A stretch of DNA of 64,000 nucleotides from Marinimicrobium alkaliphilum. Lineage in GTDB: Bacteria; Pseudomonadota; Gammaproteobacteria; Pseudomonadales; Cellvibrionaceae. Positions 30,273-40,500 of this stretch are shown here, piece by piece. The position numbers and the translations under genes were made by a program. The stretch is taken from the NCBI RefSeq assembly GCF_003259155.1, contig NZ_QGMQ01000011.1, positions 1-64,000 of the forward strand, given 5' to 3'. The notes beneath the pieces were generated by a model that worked only from the letters and a program-made list of their open reading frames with translations, was not told the DNA's origin and did not search any database. Position 1 is the first letter of the stretch; each line of letters begins with the position of its first letter.

Positions 30273-31280
30273 ATGAGCACTCGCGCCACCGCCTCACCAC
30301 TGCCACCTGCCCCACTGAGCCGCCGCTTCTGCGCAGCCCCGATGATGGACTGGTCAGATACCCATTGCCGTTACTTCTGGCGCCTGATGAGCCGGGAAAC
30401 ACTGCTATACACGGAAATGGTCACGACAGGTGCATTGATTCACGGCGACCGGGACTACCTGTTGCGCTATCACCCGGCCGAACAGCCCCTGGCGCTGCAA
30501 CTGGGCGGCAGCGATCCGGACGACCTGGCCCGTTGTGCCCGTATGGCTCAGGACTATGGGTATGCCGAGGTTAACCTCAACTGCGGCTGCCCAAGCGATC
30601 GGGTGCAAAGCGGGCGCTTTGGCGCCTGCCTGATGGCCGACCCGGGGCTGGTGCGCGAGTGTATGGCCGCAATGATTGCCGCCGTGGATATTCCGGTCAC
30701 TGTCAAACACCGTATCGGCATCGATGATATGGACGACTATGCCGGCCTGTACGAATTTGTCAAAACGGTGGCCGAGAGCGGTTGCGAGAGCTTTATTGTG
30801 CACGCCCGCAAGGCCTGGCTCAAAGGTTTGAGTCCCAAGGAGAATCGCACGGTGCCGCCTTTGCAGTACGACGCGGTAGCACGCCTGAAACAGGATTTTC
30901 CGTCCCTGGAAATCATCATCAACGGCGGTATCACGACCCTGGCCCAGTGTCAGAGCCTGCTGGATGACGTCGATGGTGTTATGCTGGGTCGCGAGATCTA
31001 CAGTAACCCCTACTTGCTCGCCGATGTTGACCAAACCCTGTTTGGCCGCACAGAGGCCGCTCCAAGCCGCGCCCAGGTGATGCAGGCAATGATCGGCTAT
31101 GCTGAGGAACAACTTGCACACGGTGTACGTCTCAGTCATATAACCCGCCATATATTGGGCCTCTACCAAGGACAGCCCCACGGGCGCAGTTTTCGGCGGG
31201 TGTTGAGTGAAAAGGCGCCGCGAGCCGGCGCCGGAACCGAAGTGATGGAAGAGGCCCTGGCCGCGGTTGAGAGCGGCTGA
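30273..31280 (+). CDS. dusA: tRNA-dihydrouridine(20/20a) synthase
   Basis: 335-aa FMN enzyme that reduces U20/U20a of the tRNA D-loop. Sequence follows E. coli DusA closely: FCAAPMMDWSDTHCRYFWRL, YTEMVTTGALIHGDR, the active-site cysteine in LNCGCPSDRVQSGRFGACLM, HARKAWLKGLSPKENR (diagnostic of DusA over DusB/C) and GVMLGREIYSNPYLL. The frame is open from a TTG at 30228, but the ATG at 30273 best fits the family's length; ATG 30246 is possible. Stands alone upstream of tal. Confidence 0.95.
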   Translation: MSTRATASPLPPAPLSRRFCAAPMMDWSDTHCRYFWRLMSRETLLYTEMVTTGALIHGDRDYLLRYHPAEQPLALQLGGSDPDDLARCARMAQDYGYAEVNLNCGCPSDRVQSGRFGACLMADPGLVRECMAAMIAAVDIPVTVKHRIGIDDMDDYAGLYEFVKTVAESGCESFIVHARKAWLKGLSPKENRTVPPLQYDAVARLKQDFPSLEIIINGGITTLAQCQSLLDDVDGVMLGREIYSNPYLLADVDQTLFGRTEAAPSRAQVMQAMIGYAEEQLAHGVRLSHITRHILGLYQGQPHGRSFRRVLSEKAPRAGAGTEVMEEALAAVESG

Positions 31281-31315
31281 CAACCAGAACGGCGCTGGCG
31301 CATTTATAATACAAT

Positions 31316-31344
31316 TAGACGTAAAGACCTACGCACCCTATAAT
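31316..31344 (+). promoter_or_regulatory. tal promoter
   Basis: TAGACG (31316-31321), a 17-nt spacer and a perfect TATAAT (31339-31344), about 50 nt upstream of the tal start codon. Four of six -35 positions match consensus, suggesting strong housekeeping transcription. Confidence 0.7.
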
Positions 31345-31396
31345 GGCCAGCTCCCAATACATGTCCTTTCGATAACCAACCAACAGGATTACTGCT

Positions 31397-32353
31397 GTGA
31401 CTTCTAAACTGCAACAGCTCAAACAACTGACCGACGTGGTTGCCGACACCGGCGATATCGAGGCCATCCGCAAGTATCAGCCAATGGATGCCACCACCAA
31501 CCCGTCGCTGCTGTACAAGGCCGCGCAAATGCCCGGCTACAAGGACCTGCTGAAGCAATCGCTGGCCGCTGCCAAAGCCGAAGGCCTGAGCGGTGATGCG
31601 CAAATCGCCTCGGCCTGCGATCACCTGGCCGTGGCTATCGGCCGTGAAATTCTGCAAATCATCCCGGGCCGCATCTCCACCGAAGTCGATGCCCGTTTGT
31701 CATTTGATACTGACGCAAGTATCAAAAAAGCTCACCACCTGATTGAGCTCTACGACAAAGCCGGTATCGAGCGCTCGCGCGTGTTGATCAAACTGGCCTC
31801 TACCTGGGAAGGCATCAAAGCCGCTGAAAAACTGGAAAAAGAAGGGATCAACTGCAACCTGACCCTGCTGTTCAGCTTCAACCAGGCAGCCGCCTGTGCT
31901 GACGCCGGTGCCTTCCTGATTTCGCCGTTCGTTGGCCGGATTCTGGACTGGTACAAAAAGGCCGAAGGCAAGGATTCTTATGCCCCCCATGAAGACCCGG
32001 GTGTGGTGTCGGTGCGCCAGATTTACAACTACTACAAACAGCAGGGCTTCAAGACTGTCGTTATGGGGGCGAGCTTCCGCAATACCGGCGAGATCGAAGC
32101 GCTGGCCGGTTGCGACCGTCTGACCATCAGCCCGCAGTTGCTGGAAGAGTTGGAAGCCGATAACGGTAAGCTTGAGCGTGTACTCAACCCGGATAGTACC
32201 GGCGAGAAAATTGCCGAGCTGCATGAAAGCGAATCAGCCTTCCGCTTTGGCCTGAATGATGACCCGATGGCGACCGAGAAGTTGGCCGAAGGGATCCGGA
32301 ATTTCGCCAAAGATCAGGTGAATCTGGAAAACTATCTGAAGCGGAACGTGTAA
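31397..32353 (+). CDS. tal: Transaldolase
   Basis: 318-aa pentose-phosphate enzyme transferring a dihydroxyacetone unit between sugar phosphates. Family signatures are [15 protein letters not shown] near the N-terminus and the Schiff-base lysine region [18 protein letters not shown]; the VMGASFRN and PQLLEEL segments match TalB-type enzymes. The start is GTG 31397 behind AGGA. Own promoter upstream and a hairpin terminator directly downstream, so it is monocistronic. Confidence 0.97.
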   Translation: MTSKLQQLKQLTDVVADTGDIEAIRKYQPMDATTNPSLLYKAAQMPGYKDLLKQSLAAAKAEGLSGDAQIASACDHLAVAIGREILQIIPGRISTEVDARLSFDTDASIKKAHHLIELYDKAGIERSRVLIKLASTWEGIKAAEKLEKEGINCNLTLLFSFNQAAACADAGAFLISPFVGRILDWYKKAEGKDSYAPHEDPGVVSVRQIYNYYKQQGFKTVVMGASFRNTGEIEALAGCDRLTISPQLLEELEADNGKLERVLNPDSTGEKIAELHESESAFRFGLNDDPMATEKLAEGIRNFAKDQVNLENYLKRNV

Positions 32354-32366
32354 GCATTGCGTTCGG

Positions 32367-32398
32367 AAGCGCCCCGGGGTTTTCGCGGGCGCTTTTTT
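32367..32398 (+). terminator. tal terminator
   Basis: A GC-rich inverted repeat (AAGCGCCCCG ... CGCGGGCGCTT, one mismatch region) followed by TTTTTT, 14 nt after the tal stop. Confidence 0.8.
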
Positions 32399-32403
32399 GG
32401 TTC

Positions 32404-32590
32404 GGTGCCTCAGGTGTCGGATTACGCCCTCTGGGCTAATCCGACCTACTGAAAAAACTGTGCCATTGCTTTGGATGGGTGCGTTTTTGTCGGATTACGC
32501 GCTTCGCGCTGATCCGGCCTACTGGGGGCAGCGTGCCAATGTTTGAGTAGGTCGGATTAGCCGTCGGCGTAATCCGACACCTGAGGCAAC
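32404..32590. repeat. Palindromic repeat cluster D (3 units)
   Basis: Two reverse units (the second with a CGCTTCGCGCTGATCCGGCC variant core) are followed by the linker GGCAGCGTGCCAATGTTTGA and one forward unit ending ACACCTGAGGCAAC. It lies between the convergent tal and rssC genes, directly after the tal terminator. Confidence 0.9.
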
Positions 32591-32612
32591 TTACTCCCCT
32601 ACGACTCCCAAC

Positions 32613-33095
32613 TTAATTGTTTTCCAGCATCTGCACCAGATTGCGGAACGTCTTTTTATTCTCGTCGTTCAGGCTCATCAATACCTTATGCGCCTCAATC
32701 ACCTTATCGCGCACATCATTTTCCTGATCGGTATTCTCCTCCAGCGGCTTCAACGGTTGCACCGGGGTATCCAGATCATCGACGATGGTAAAGATCTCCT
32801 CAAACCCCATGCTTCTCAGCAGGCGGTTGATGCTCGGATTGGTCGATAGCACCAACGGCTTAATACCGTGCTCTTCATCGCCCTGCAAGGAAATTTTGGC
32901 CATCAATCCCAGCGTCGTACTGTCGATCGCCTCCACTTCTGACAGGTCAAACAGAACCGTCGAGAAATGCTTCTCGGCAAACATGGTATCGATGAATTGA
33001 TCAAAGGAAATACACAGAGTCAGGCGCACGTCACCCGTCATTTTGATGACGTAGACGCCTTTATGATCGGCAACCAAGATTTTACCGGGCTGCAT
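32613..33095 (-). CDS. rssC: STAS-domain anti-sigma factor antagonist (RssC-like)
   Basis: 160-aa cytosolic STAS protein. GDVRLTLCISFDQFI and the loop VEAIDSTTLGLMAKIS carry the usual phosphorylatable serine (Ser59 after Asp58). STAS residues span about 5-112; the remainder is an acidic, coiled tail. Two nt separate it from the upstream PP2C response regulator, its presumed phosphatase, making a partner-switching pair. The pair next to mlaA resembles Pseudomonas rssB/rssC, where RssB controls the stress sigma factor RpoS; the symbol rests on that resemblance. No cognate anti-sigma kinase is nearby. Confidence 0.8.
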   Translation of the reverse strand: MQPGKILVADHKGVYVIKMTGDVRLTLCISFDQFIDTMFAEKHFSTVLFDLSEVEAIDSTTLGLMAKISLQGDEEHGIKPLVLSTNPSINRLLRSMGFEEIFTIVDDLDTPVQPLKPLEENTDQENDVRDKVIEAHKVLMSLNDENKKTFRNLVQMLENN

Positions 33096-33097
33096 AC

Positions 33098-34285
33098 CTA
33101 TTGTCCTCTGGCTATCGTCATGATCGCAATATCGTCGGGCGTGTCGGTCTGATCCTTCACGCCCAGCTTTGCACGAATTGATTTCAGGCTGCCGCCGTAC
33201 TTGGCCATCAAAGTCAGCAACAGGGCTTCTTTTTCGTCAAGCGAAGGTGGCTTCAGCAGCTCCAATATCCCATCGGAAAAACAGGTCAGACTGAAAGCCT
33301 CTGGCAGCTGGCGTTCATAGACCTGCCACTGAGCATCCTTGAAAATACCCGCGGGCTTACCTTGTCCTTCCAGGTACTCCGCCTCTCCATTGACACACAA
33401 AATTGGCATGGGTAGCTGCCCCGCCACGGCATAGCGTAATACCCCCGTGTGCGTGTCTATGACTCCGACAAACAAGCTCATGTGGTGGTTCAACCGGGTC
33501 TCATTGAGCTCCCGGTTAATATCCTGAAGCATGATGTTGGCGCCGTCACGAAACGAGGCCTCATCGCCAAACAGCCCCTCTTCACGCACCATTCGCGTGA
33601 CAGTATGCTTCAGCCAGATGGTGACAAACGCCGACGACGCCCCATGACCGGAAACATCCGCCAAGTAAAATGCCAGGTAGCGGCGCTGAATGTACGCATA
33701 GTCAATAAAGTCGCCGCTCAGGTAAAGCGAGGGGGCGATATGGTGGTTGGCAGAGTAGCCGCCGGGCGTAGCCAGTGGTTTGGGCAGTAAGCGGCGCTGC
33801 ACTTGCAAACCCGCCATTTGATCCCGCTCAAGCAGCCGCAGATTTTCCACCAGCTCGCGGTTTGTGGTTTCCAGCTGTTCGCGGTAGCGTCTATTCTCGC
33901 GTAGCAGGTCGCGCCGCTCTACTGCCTTATGGACAGAGTGCACCAGCATCTCCATGTCCACAATGGGTTTGATCAGGTAGTCGCTGGCGCCCAGTCGAAG
34001 TGCGTCAACCACATCGCCCATCACCCCCGCACCGGAAACAACAATCACAGGGGTGTCAGGCGATTGCTGCTGAATCTTCTGGATTACACTCAAACCATCC
34101 ATGCCCGGCATACGCAGATCGGTAATGACCAGGTCGGGGGAGTGCTCGCCAAACAGCTTGAGCCCGCTCGGGCCGTCGCCGGCCTCGATCACGTCAAAAC
34201 CGCTGTCTTCCAGGTAAGTGAGGATACTTTGCCGCACGGGCGTATCATCATCAATGATCAGCAGTTTGCCGTGTTGATCGGTCAT
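33098..34285 (-). CDS. rssB: Response regulator with PP2C/SpoIIE phosphatase domain (RssB-like)
   Basis: 395 aa from ATG 34285; the frame extends to a TTG at 34354 that lacks support. A CheY-like receiver (residues 8-125) has the acidic pocket DDD at 12-14, phosphoacceptor Asp56 (VITDLRMPG) and the lysine in YLIKPI. A coiled coil (about 130-170) leads to a PP2C-type SpoIIE phosphatase domain with metal-ligand motifs SGDFIDY, ADVSGHGASSAF and SDGILE. It presumably dephosphorylates the STAS protein encoded 2 nt downstream in response to a histidine kinase signal, thereby shifting a sigma-factor partner switch. Confidence 0.85.
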   Translation of the reverse strand: MTDQHGKLLIIDDDTPVRQSILTYLEDSGFDVIEAGDGPSGLKLFGEHSPDLVITDLRMPGMDGLSVIQKIQQQSPDTPVIVVSGAGVMGDVVDALRLGASDYLIKPIVDMEMLVHSVHKAVERRDLLRENRRYREQLETTNRELVENLRLLERDQMAGLQVQRRLLPKPLATPGGYSANHHIAPSLYLSGDFIDYAYIQRRYLAFYLADVSGHGASSAFVTIWLKHTVTRMVREEGLFGDEASFRDGANIMLQDINRELNETRLNHHMSLFVGVIDTHTGVLRYAVAGQLPMPILCVNGEAEYLEGQGKPAGIFKDAQWQVYERQLPEAFSLTCFSDGILELLKPPSLDEKEALLLTLMAKYGGSLKSIRAKLGVKDQTDTPDDIAIMTIARGQ

Positions 34286-34368
34286 CGCTAGGGGGCCAGG
34301 CGCCGGTGTTGAATTAAAGGCCACTACACTACTCCCTTGCCCCGCGTTCCGCAATCCCCAAAATGGCG

Positions 34369-35157
34369 CTAAAAGTCGAACTCATCCGGGTCATCCTCAT
34401 CGCCGAAATCGTCATAATCCCCATAGTCGCCATAATCACCGAAATCATCAAAACCGGCACCAAAATCGTCCTCGACTTCACCATCGTGGATCAGGAAATG
34501 ACGCCGCTGAAGATAAGCGTCACGGATAAAGGTGTAGCGATCGCCGGAAATGGCTTTTTCGATATCGAGCAGACCCGCCCGAGCATGAAAATAACTGTAG
34601 ACCACTGTCGAGTTGCGGGTGCGGGTATGGTCAATATAGGTGATGGGATCGGTGTACCACTCCACAGGCAATGCCAGGGTATCGCGCAGGGTGCTTGGGC
34701 CGAGCACCGGCAACACCATATAGGGGCCCTGCCCTGTGCCCCAGACCGCCAGGGTCTGACCGAAGTCTTCTCGGTCACGTCGTTCGAGGCCTACATGCCG
34801 AGCGACATCAAAAATCCCCGCCAGGCCCACGGTGGAGTTGACTACAAAGCGTCCGGTACTGTTGCCGGCATGCCCGGGCTTAGCCTGAAGCAGGCCGTTG
34901 AGGGCGCTGGGGACCTCACCGATATTGGAGAACACATTGGTGACCCCGCGGCGCAGCGCACGAGGGGTCACGGCGACATAGGCCCGCGCGACCGGCCGGA
35001 CCACCCAGCGGTCCCCGAACTCGTTAACCGCAAAGACCTTGCGGTTGAGTCCCTCCCAGGGATCTTCATCATCATAGGCCAGTGCCGGAGCACCCACCAG
35101 TGACAGCAATAACAGTACCGCTGGGCCTATCGCCCACTGCTTGAGATATGTGCGCAT
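34369..35157 (-). CDS. mlaA: MlaA/VacJ-family protein without a lipobox
   Basis: 262-aa protein of the outer-membrane phospholipid-retrieval (Mla) family. Recognised by DPWEGLNRKVFAVNEFGDRW, NTGRF-like NSTGRFVVNSTVG, DFGQTLAVWGTGQGPYMVLP and GPSTLRDTLALPV. Members are normally lipoproteins, but here the signal peptide ends in GAPALAYDDE with no cysteine, predicting signal peptidase I cleavage. The last 40 residues are an acidic low-complexity tail repeating Asp, Phe, Gly and Tyr (FGDYGDYGDY and similar), also atypical. It sits 83 nt upstream of rssB, the same neighbourhood as in Pseudomonas. The core domain is complete, so it is likely functional. Confidence 0.9.
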   Translation of the reverse strand: MRTYLKQWAIGPAVLLLLSLVGAPALAYDDEDPWEGLNRKVFAVNEFGDRWVVRPVARAYVAVTPRALRRGVTNVFSNIGEVPSALNGLLQAKPGHAGNSTGRFVVNSTVGLAGIFDVARHVGLERRDREDFGQTLAVWGTGQGPYMVLPVLGPSTLRDTLALPVEWYTDPITYIDHTRTRNSTVVYSYFHARAGLLDIEKAISGDRYTFIRDAYLQRRHFLIHDGEVEDDFGAGFDDFGDYGDYGDYDDFGDEDDPDEFDF

Positions 35158-35259
35158 TGCTCGGGATTCTCCGCTGGGTGGCCCCCTGGGCCGTCGGGGT
35201 TAACCGCGCACTTTACCGAATCCCGGCAAGGGTCACAATCTATCGGCGCATTTTACTAC

Positions 35260-36282
35260 CTAAAAGCGATACACCAGGCCAGCCGACAAGCCGGTCGCCG
35301 TGTCGCCGGCAGAACCGGGAGGATTCGCCGTAGTCGGCACTCTCCACGGGGTGAGCGCAGCACTATCGTCGTTGTTGGTAATGCCCAGGTTGGCATAGGT
35401 ATAGAGGCCCTGCGCGAGTGCGTGATTGACCCCCACCACCAGCATCATCGAATCACTGTCATCCAGCTCGCCCGCTCGGTAGAAAAGTGTCCCACGGACA
35501 TCGGTGCTCTGGTTCAGTCGATAAACGGCACCGCCACCCAGGGTATCGCTAGTATAGGCGTCATCGACGTCGTGACTGACGTTCTGGTAGAAACCCATCA
35601 AGCGCATGTCGGCGTTGAGCTGATAAGAGGCCGCCAAACGCAAACCTTCGCGCTCACCGCCGCCGGCATCCTCGCCCCAGGCCTCATAGGCGCCGGCGAT
35701 ATGCCAGCTATCGGTGCGGTAGTTGGCGGCGAAACTGACGACAGATGAGTCTTCCCCATCCTCGACACGACTGCCCTGATTCATCGAATAGGCGATGTCG
35801 AACTGCAGATCACCAAAGCGGGGGGTCTGATAAGCCAGGGTATTGGACGTGCGCTCGTCCAGCTGGCCGTTGGCCGCTGCACTGCCGGGCACCCGGGTAA
35901 TACTGCGAATATCGCCCAGTTGATTGGGGAAGAGGTTGGCCGGTCCCCGGGCGGCTTTGAACGGCGTGTCGAAATGGCCGACACGCACCATCCCGAAATC
36001 GCCCCGCAAGCCGACGAAGGTATTCCGGCGCACGGTGAAGGCCGTCCCCGTATCCATATCAACGCCCTGCTCCAGTTGCGCCAGCAACGTGTAATTTCCG
36101 AGATCACGGTTCGCACGAAAGCCCAGATTGGAGGCGCGGCTGGCCATATTGAGTTCTGAATAGTCGTTGCCGTCATCCAGTAGCTCCAAGGCCACATGGA
36201 TATAACCGTACACCTGAACATCAGCCGCTTGAACAGCAGGCATGACACCAACCAGAGCCAGCGGCAATAGCATTTTCTTCAT
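35260..36282 (-). CDS. Gram-negative porin (paralogue 1)
   Basis: 340-aa outer-membrane trimeric-porin-type protein. Signal peptide MKKMLLPLALVGVMPAVQA, then DVQVYGYIHVALELLDDG, the classic opening strand of the Neisseria/OmpC-like porin family. The constriction loop region reads FVGLRGDFGMVRVGHFDTPFK, and the C-terminus is LSAGLVYRF with the terminal Phe for Bam assembly. GAGGG precedes the ATG. Clearly homologous to the next gene along its whole length, so the pair arose by tandem duplication. Solute preference cannot be told. Confidence 0.92.
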   Translation of the reverse strand: MKKMLLPLALVGVMPAVQAADVQVYGYIHVALELLDDGNDYSELNMASRASNLGFRANRDLGNYTLLAQLEQGVDMDTGTAFTVRRNTFVGLRGDFGMVRVGHFDTPFKAARGPANLFPNQLGDIRSITRVPGSAAANGQLDERTSNTLAYQTPRFGDLQFDIAYSMNQGSRVEDGEDSSVVSFAANYRTDSWHIAGAYEAWGEDAGGGEREGLRLAASYQLNADMRLMGFYQNVSHDVDDAYTSDTLGGGAVYRLNQSTDVRGTLFYRAGELDDSDSMMLVVGVNHALAQGLYTYANLGITNNDDSAALTPWRVPTTANPPGSAGDTATGLSAGLVYRF

Positions 36283-36383
36283 CGGTTTCCCTCGCTCCTG
36301 AACGCTGTGTCTCAGCGCTTATTGTCATGAAATTGTCACATCCCATTATAGCGAGAGTTTCCCTGGCTGCCAGGGCATACGCC

Positions 36384-36415
36384 ACAAAAAAAGGGCTCGC
36401 CTGAGCGAGCCCTTT
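36384..36415 (-). terminator. Terminator of porin paralogue 2
   Basis: An 11-bp perfect stem (AAAGGGCTCGC with GCGAGCCCTTT, four-base loop). Read on the minus strand it is followed by a U-tract (TTTTTTT). It lies 20 nt past the stop of the 36435-37445 porin gene and separates the two porins transcriptionally. Confidence 0.9.
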
Positions 36416-36434
36416 CGACACTACCCCGAAAGGT

Positions 36435-37445
36435 CTAGAAGTCGTAGCGCAGCCCCAAGGACAGGCCACTATTGGTCTCACCGGCGGTACCACCCGGCCC
36501 GGCACTGCGCGCTTGCGACCAGGGCGTCAGGTTGACGGCATCATCGTTGTCAGCCATCGCATAGTTGGCATACACGCGCACTGAACGATCCAGGCGGTGC
36601 TCGATACCGACGGCAATCAGGCTGGTGTCGCTATCGTCCAGATCGCCACTGCGCTGCAGAAAGTGGCCTTTGAGGGCCGTTTGCGGCGCCAGTTTGAACT
36701 CGGCACCCAGGCCGAAGACATCGCTGGTCCAGGCGTCATTTTCTTCATGATTGGCGCTCTGGAAGAAACCTACCAACTTGAAATCACCGGTGAGTTGGTA
36801 GCCAGCCGCGAGGCGCAGCGCGTCACGCTCACCGCGACCGTGATCTTCGCCCCAAGCCTCGTAGGCAACCGCCAGATCCAGACCGCCCGCCGCGTAGGTG
36901 GCGGACAAGCTGACAGCTTCATCCTTGGCGCCTTCTTCCTTAGAGCTGCCATCGTTGACTGAGTAAGCAATATTGAATTGCAGATCGCCCATTTTCGGCG
37001 TCTGGTAGTGAATGGTGTTATTCGGGCGCTCGTCAAAACGACCGTTGCCAGCGCGGGTCAGGTTACGCATGTCACCCACCTGATCACCAAACAGATTCGC
37101 GGGACCGCGGGCACGCTTGAAGGGGCTATCAAACTGACCGATACGCAGCATACCAAAGTCGCCGCGCAGGCCGACGAAGGTATCGCGGTTGCTGACAAAG
37201 GCGCCGCCTGTGTCGTAGTCGATCTGGGACTCAATCTGCATGATGGCGGTCATGCCGTTTTCCAGATCCTTATTGGCACGAAAACCCAAGCGCGATGAGT
37301 TACTGGAAATGTTCAGTTCCGAGTAGTCAGCGCCGTCGTCGAGCAAATCCAGAGAGACGTGAGCGCGACCGTAAACGCTGACATCAGCCATCGCGGTCAA
37401 CGGCATGGCAGCGGCAAGAGCCAGCGGCAACAGTGCTTTTTTCAT
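36435..37445 (-). CDS. Gram-negative porin (paralogue 2)
   Basis: 336 aa from ATG 37445, where the signal peptide MKKALLPLALAAAMPLTAMA begins; the frame extends upstream to 37490 without support. Barrel features parallel paralogue 1: DVSVYGRAHVSLDLLDDGAD, FVGLRGDFGMLRIGQFDSPFK, YEAWGEDHG and the terminal LGLRYDF. Divergence is concentrated in presumed surface loops. It has its own terminator, so the two porins can be regulated separately. Confidence 0.92.
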   Translation of the reverse strand: MKKALLPLALAAAMPLTAMADVSVYGRAHVSLDLLDDGADYSELNISSNSSRLGFRANKDLENGMTAIMQIESQIDYDTGGAFVSNRDTFVGLRGDFGMLRIGQFDSPFKRARGPANLFGDQVGDMRNLTRAGNGRFDERPNNTIHYQTPKMGDLQFNIAYSVNDGSSKEEGAKDEAVSLSATYAAGGLDLAVAYEAWGEDHGRGERDALRLAAGYQLTGDFKLVGFFQSANHEENDAWTSDVFGLGAEFKLAPQTALKGHFLQRSGDLDDSDTSLIAVGIEHRLDRSVRVYANYAMADNDDAVNLTPWSQARSAGPGGTAGETNSGLSLGLRYDF

Positions 37446-37564
37446 AGGAGCTATCCCCTTAAGTGTCAGTGATTTTCTGCTTTTAAACAACAGCTGAATC
37501 CGTTGTTATGGCGCGTATGATGCGACTTATTTGTTGCAAAAAAATGACACTTGGGGGATTGCTT

Positions 37565-40500
37565 TCAATTATCCAGAATTTCCTGCCAGAGCTTGTTCAG
37601 ACGTTTCGTGGATACGGGCATGCGGGTCTTCAGGGTCTGGGCAAAAAGCGACACTCGCAACTCTTCCAGGCGCCAGCGGAAGTCCATCAGCCTGGGGTCA
37701 AGCCACAACTGATGCTCTCCCTCTTTGTTCAGGTAGGCCTCCAGGCGCTCCCGCTGGGTGGTCAGTTCATTGATTCCCAGGCGATCTTTGTGGGGATCCC
37801 GCTGCGCCCGCTCCAGGCGGGCGTCAATGGCCTTGAGATAACGCGGGTACTGCTCGAGCCAGTCTTGCGGCGTGTCGTACACCATACCGGCGTAAAACAA
37901 CCCCGCCAGTTGCCGGTTGATATCACCCACCGTCAGCGCCAGAGCCAAGGCGTTCTTGTTCTGTTTGATCGATTTTTTGATCCCCACCAGCGCCTTCAGG
38001 CTGGTCGCCAGGACATCGGCGAGGCGCTGGGCCTGAGCGGTGACCCGGTTACTGCCCTCAGCCAGGCATCGATCGAAGGCTTCTCGGGTGCGTGGCAGCT
38101 CCCCGCCGGACAGGCAGACCTGGGCAAAAGCCGCCATCATCAGGTCGTCCGCCACCCGATCGCGCTTACCCATCGTGGTCACCGCGAGTGCAAGCTCCTG
38201 CCCCTTGAGCAACTCCTTACGCAGATACTTTGCGGTCACCGCCGACTCAAGCACCAGTAAACGGGTAATGCCCTTGCGGCTCAGGTACTGCGCTTCACGC
38301 GGGTCATCCAGCACTTCCAGGTCAACGCTGTCGCCTTTGTCGATCAGCGCCGGATAGGCGCGAATACTCAGGCCACCGCGCTTGAGTTCCACTTTTTCGG
38401 GCAGCGTAGCGAAATCCCAGCCGGTCAGCCCCTGCTGCTCAATGCCGGTCGCGGCTGACTGGATGTTGGCCTGGACTTTTTCCCGGTAGCGCTCGCGCAA
38501 CGGTTGCAGCGCACGACCGCTGTCGATCACCTTGCCGCTCTCGTCCAGTACCTGCAGGTTGATCCGGTAAAAATCATCCAGGCTGTCCTCGGCCCAGGCG
38601 TCGTCGGGCACCTCAATGCCGGTGTGACGCTTAAGCTGATGGCCCAGCGCCTCGGTCAAGGGGGTGTTATCGGGGGCCATTGCCGCCAGTGCCTTGTCCA
38701 CCACATCCGGCACGGGCACAAAGTGCTTGCGGAGGTTTTTGGGCAGACTCTTGACCAGACCGATACATTTGTCGCGCAAAAGCCCGGGCACCAGCCACTG
38801 CAAGCGGTGCTCCGGAACCTGATGCAGAAGACTCACCGGGACTTTCAGGTTGACGCCGTCATTCTCGTGCCCAGGCTCAAAATGGTACTCCAGTGGAAAA
38901 CTGATCCCTTTGTAAGTCAACTCATCGGGGAACTGGACCTCGGTGACATCGCCGGCATCGTGGCGCATCAGCTGTTCCCGGCGAATGAACAACAGCTCGG
39001 GATTATCCGCCTCCGCCTGCTGACGCCACTTCTCAAAGGCGGCACGCGTGATCACATCGTCGGGCAGGCGCTCATCGTAGAAGTCGTACACCACCTGTTC
39101 ATCGACGATAATATCCCGGCGCCGGGATTTCGCTTCCAGGTCGTGCAATTCTTCAAGCAAACGCCGGTTATGACGGAAAAATTCCCCCACCTGCTCACGG
39201 CTGCGCTGCTTGGCATAGCGCCCCTCCACCAGGGCCGAGCGGATGAACACTTCGCGGCAGGCGGCCGCATCGATCTTGCTGAAATCCACAGACTGCTTCT
39301 CGACCAGGGTCAGGCCGTAGAGAGTAACTTTTTCGTAGCCTTTGACCCGGCCCGTACGGGCGTCGTAGTGAGGCTCAAAGTGATTGCGCTTGACCAGGTG
39401 TTCGGCGGCGTGCAGGGCCCATTGCGGGTCAATCTTTGCCACCGTGTGAGCGTACAGGCGTGACGTTTCCAGCAGCTCCGCCGCCATCAGCCACTTGGGC
39501 GTTTTCTTGAACTGGGATGAACCGGGGAAAATCATGAATTTGCGGTTGCGCGCACCCAGATATTCCCGGTCTTCAGTATTCATGCCGAGATTACCCAGCA
39601 GACCGGTGACCAGCGCCCGATGCAACTTTTCATAGCTGGCCGGCTCCGGGTTATCCTTGAGTTTGAGTGCCTTGACGGCGATGCGCAGCTGGTGATGCAC
39701 ATCGCGCCACTCGCGCCAGCGCAAATAAGAGAGAAATTCTTTTTTACACAGCTTGCGAAACTGGTTTTGCGAGAGTGCCTGGCGCTGCTCTTCCATGTAA
39801 TCCCAAAGATTTACCAGGGACAGAAAATCTGACTCCTCATGCCAGAAGCGCCGATGCATCTGATCCGCATGTTGTTGCTTGTCGGCGGGTCGCTCGCGCG
39901 GGTCCTGCACTGACAGCGCGCTGATAATAATCAACACTTCGCGCACGCACTCTTGCCCATTGGCCGCAATCAACATGCGCGCCAGGCGGGGATCAACCGC
40001 CAATTGCGTCAGCTGTTTTCCAATAGCCGTCAGGCGACCTCGCGGATCGACCGCCTGCAACTCTTCAAGCAGCTTGTAGCCATCGTTGATCAGACGCCGA
40101 TCCGGTGGATCGACAAAGGGAAAATCGTGGATGCTACCCATACGCATCTGCAGCATCTGCAGAATGACCGCCGCCAGGTTGGTGCGCAGAATTTCCGCAT
40201 CGGTAAACTCGGGGCGCGAGAGAAAATCGTCCTCGCTGTACAAACGGATACAGATACCTTCAGCCACCCGCCCACAGCGGCCTTTACGCTGGTTGGCACT
40301 GGCCTGAGAGATGGGCTCGATAGGCAGGCGTTGCACCTTGGTGCGGTAACTGTAGCGACTCAGCCGAGCATAGCCGGGGTCAATCACATAGCGAATGCCC
40401 GGCACGGTAATGGAGGTTTCCGCCACGTTGGTGGCCAGCACCACGCGCCGGCCTTTGTGGGGAGCAAACACTTTCTGCTGTTCTGCCAGGCTGAGCCGGG

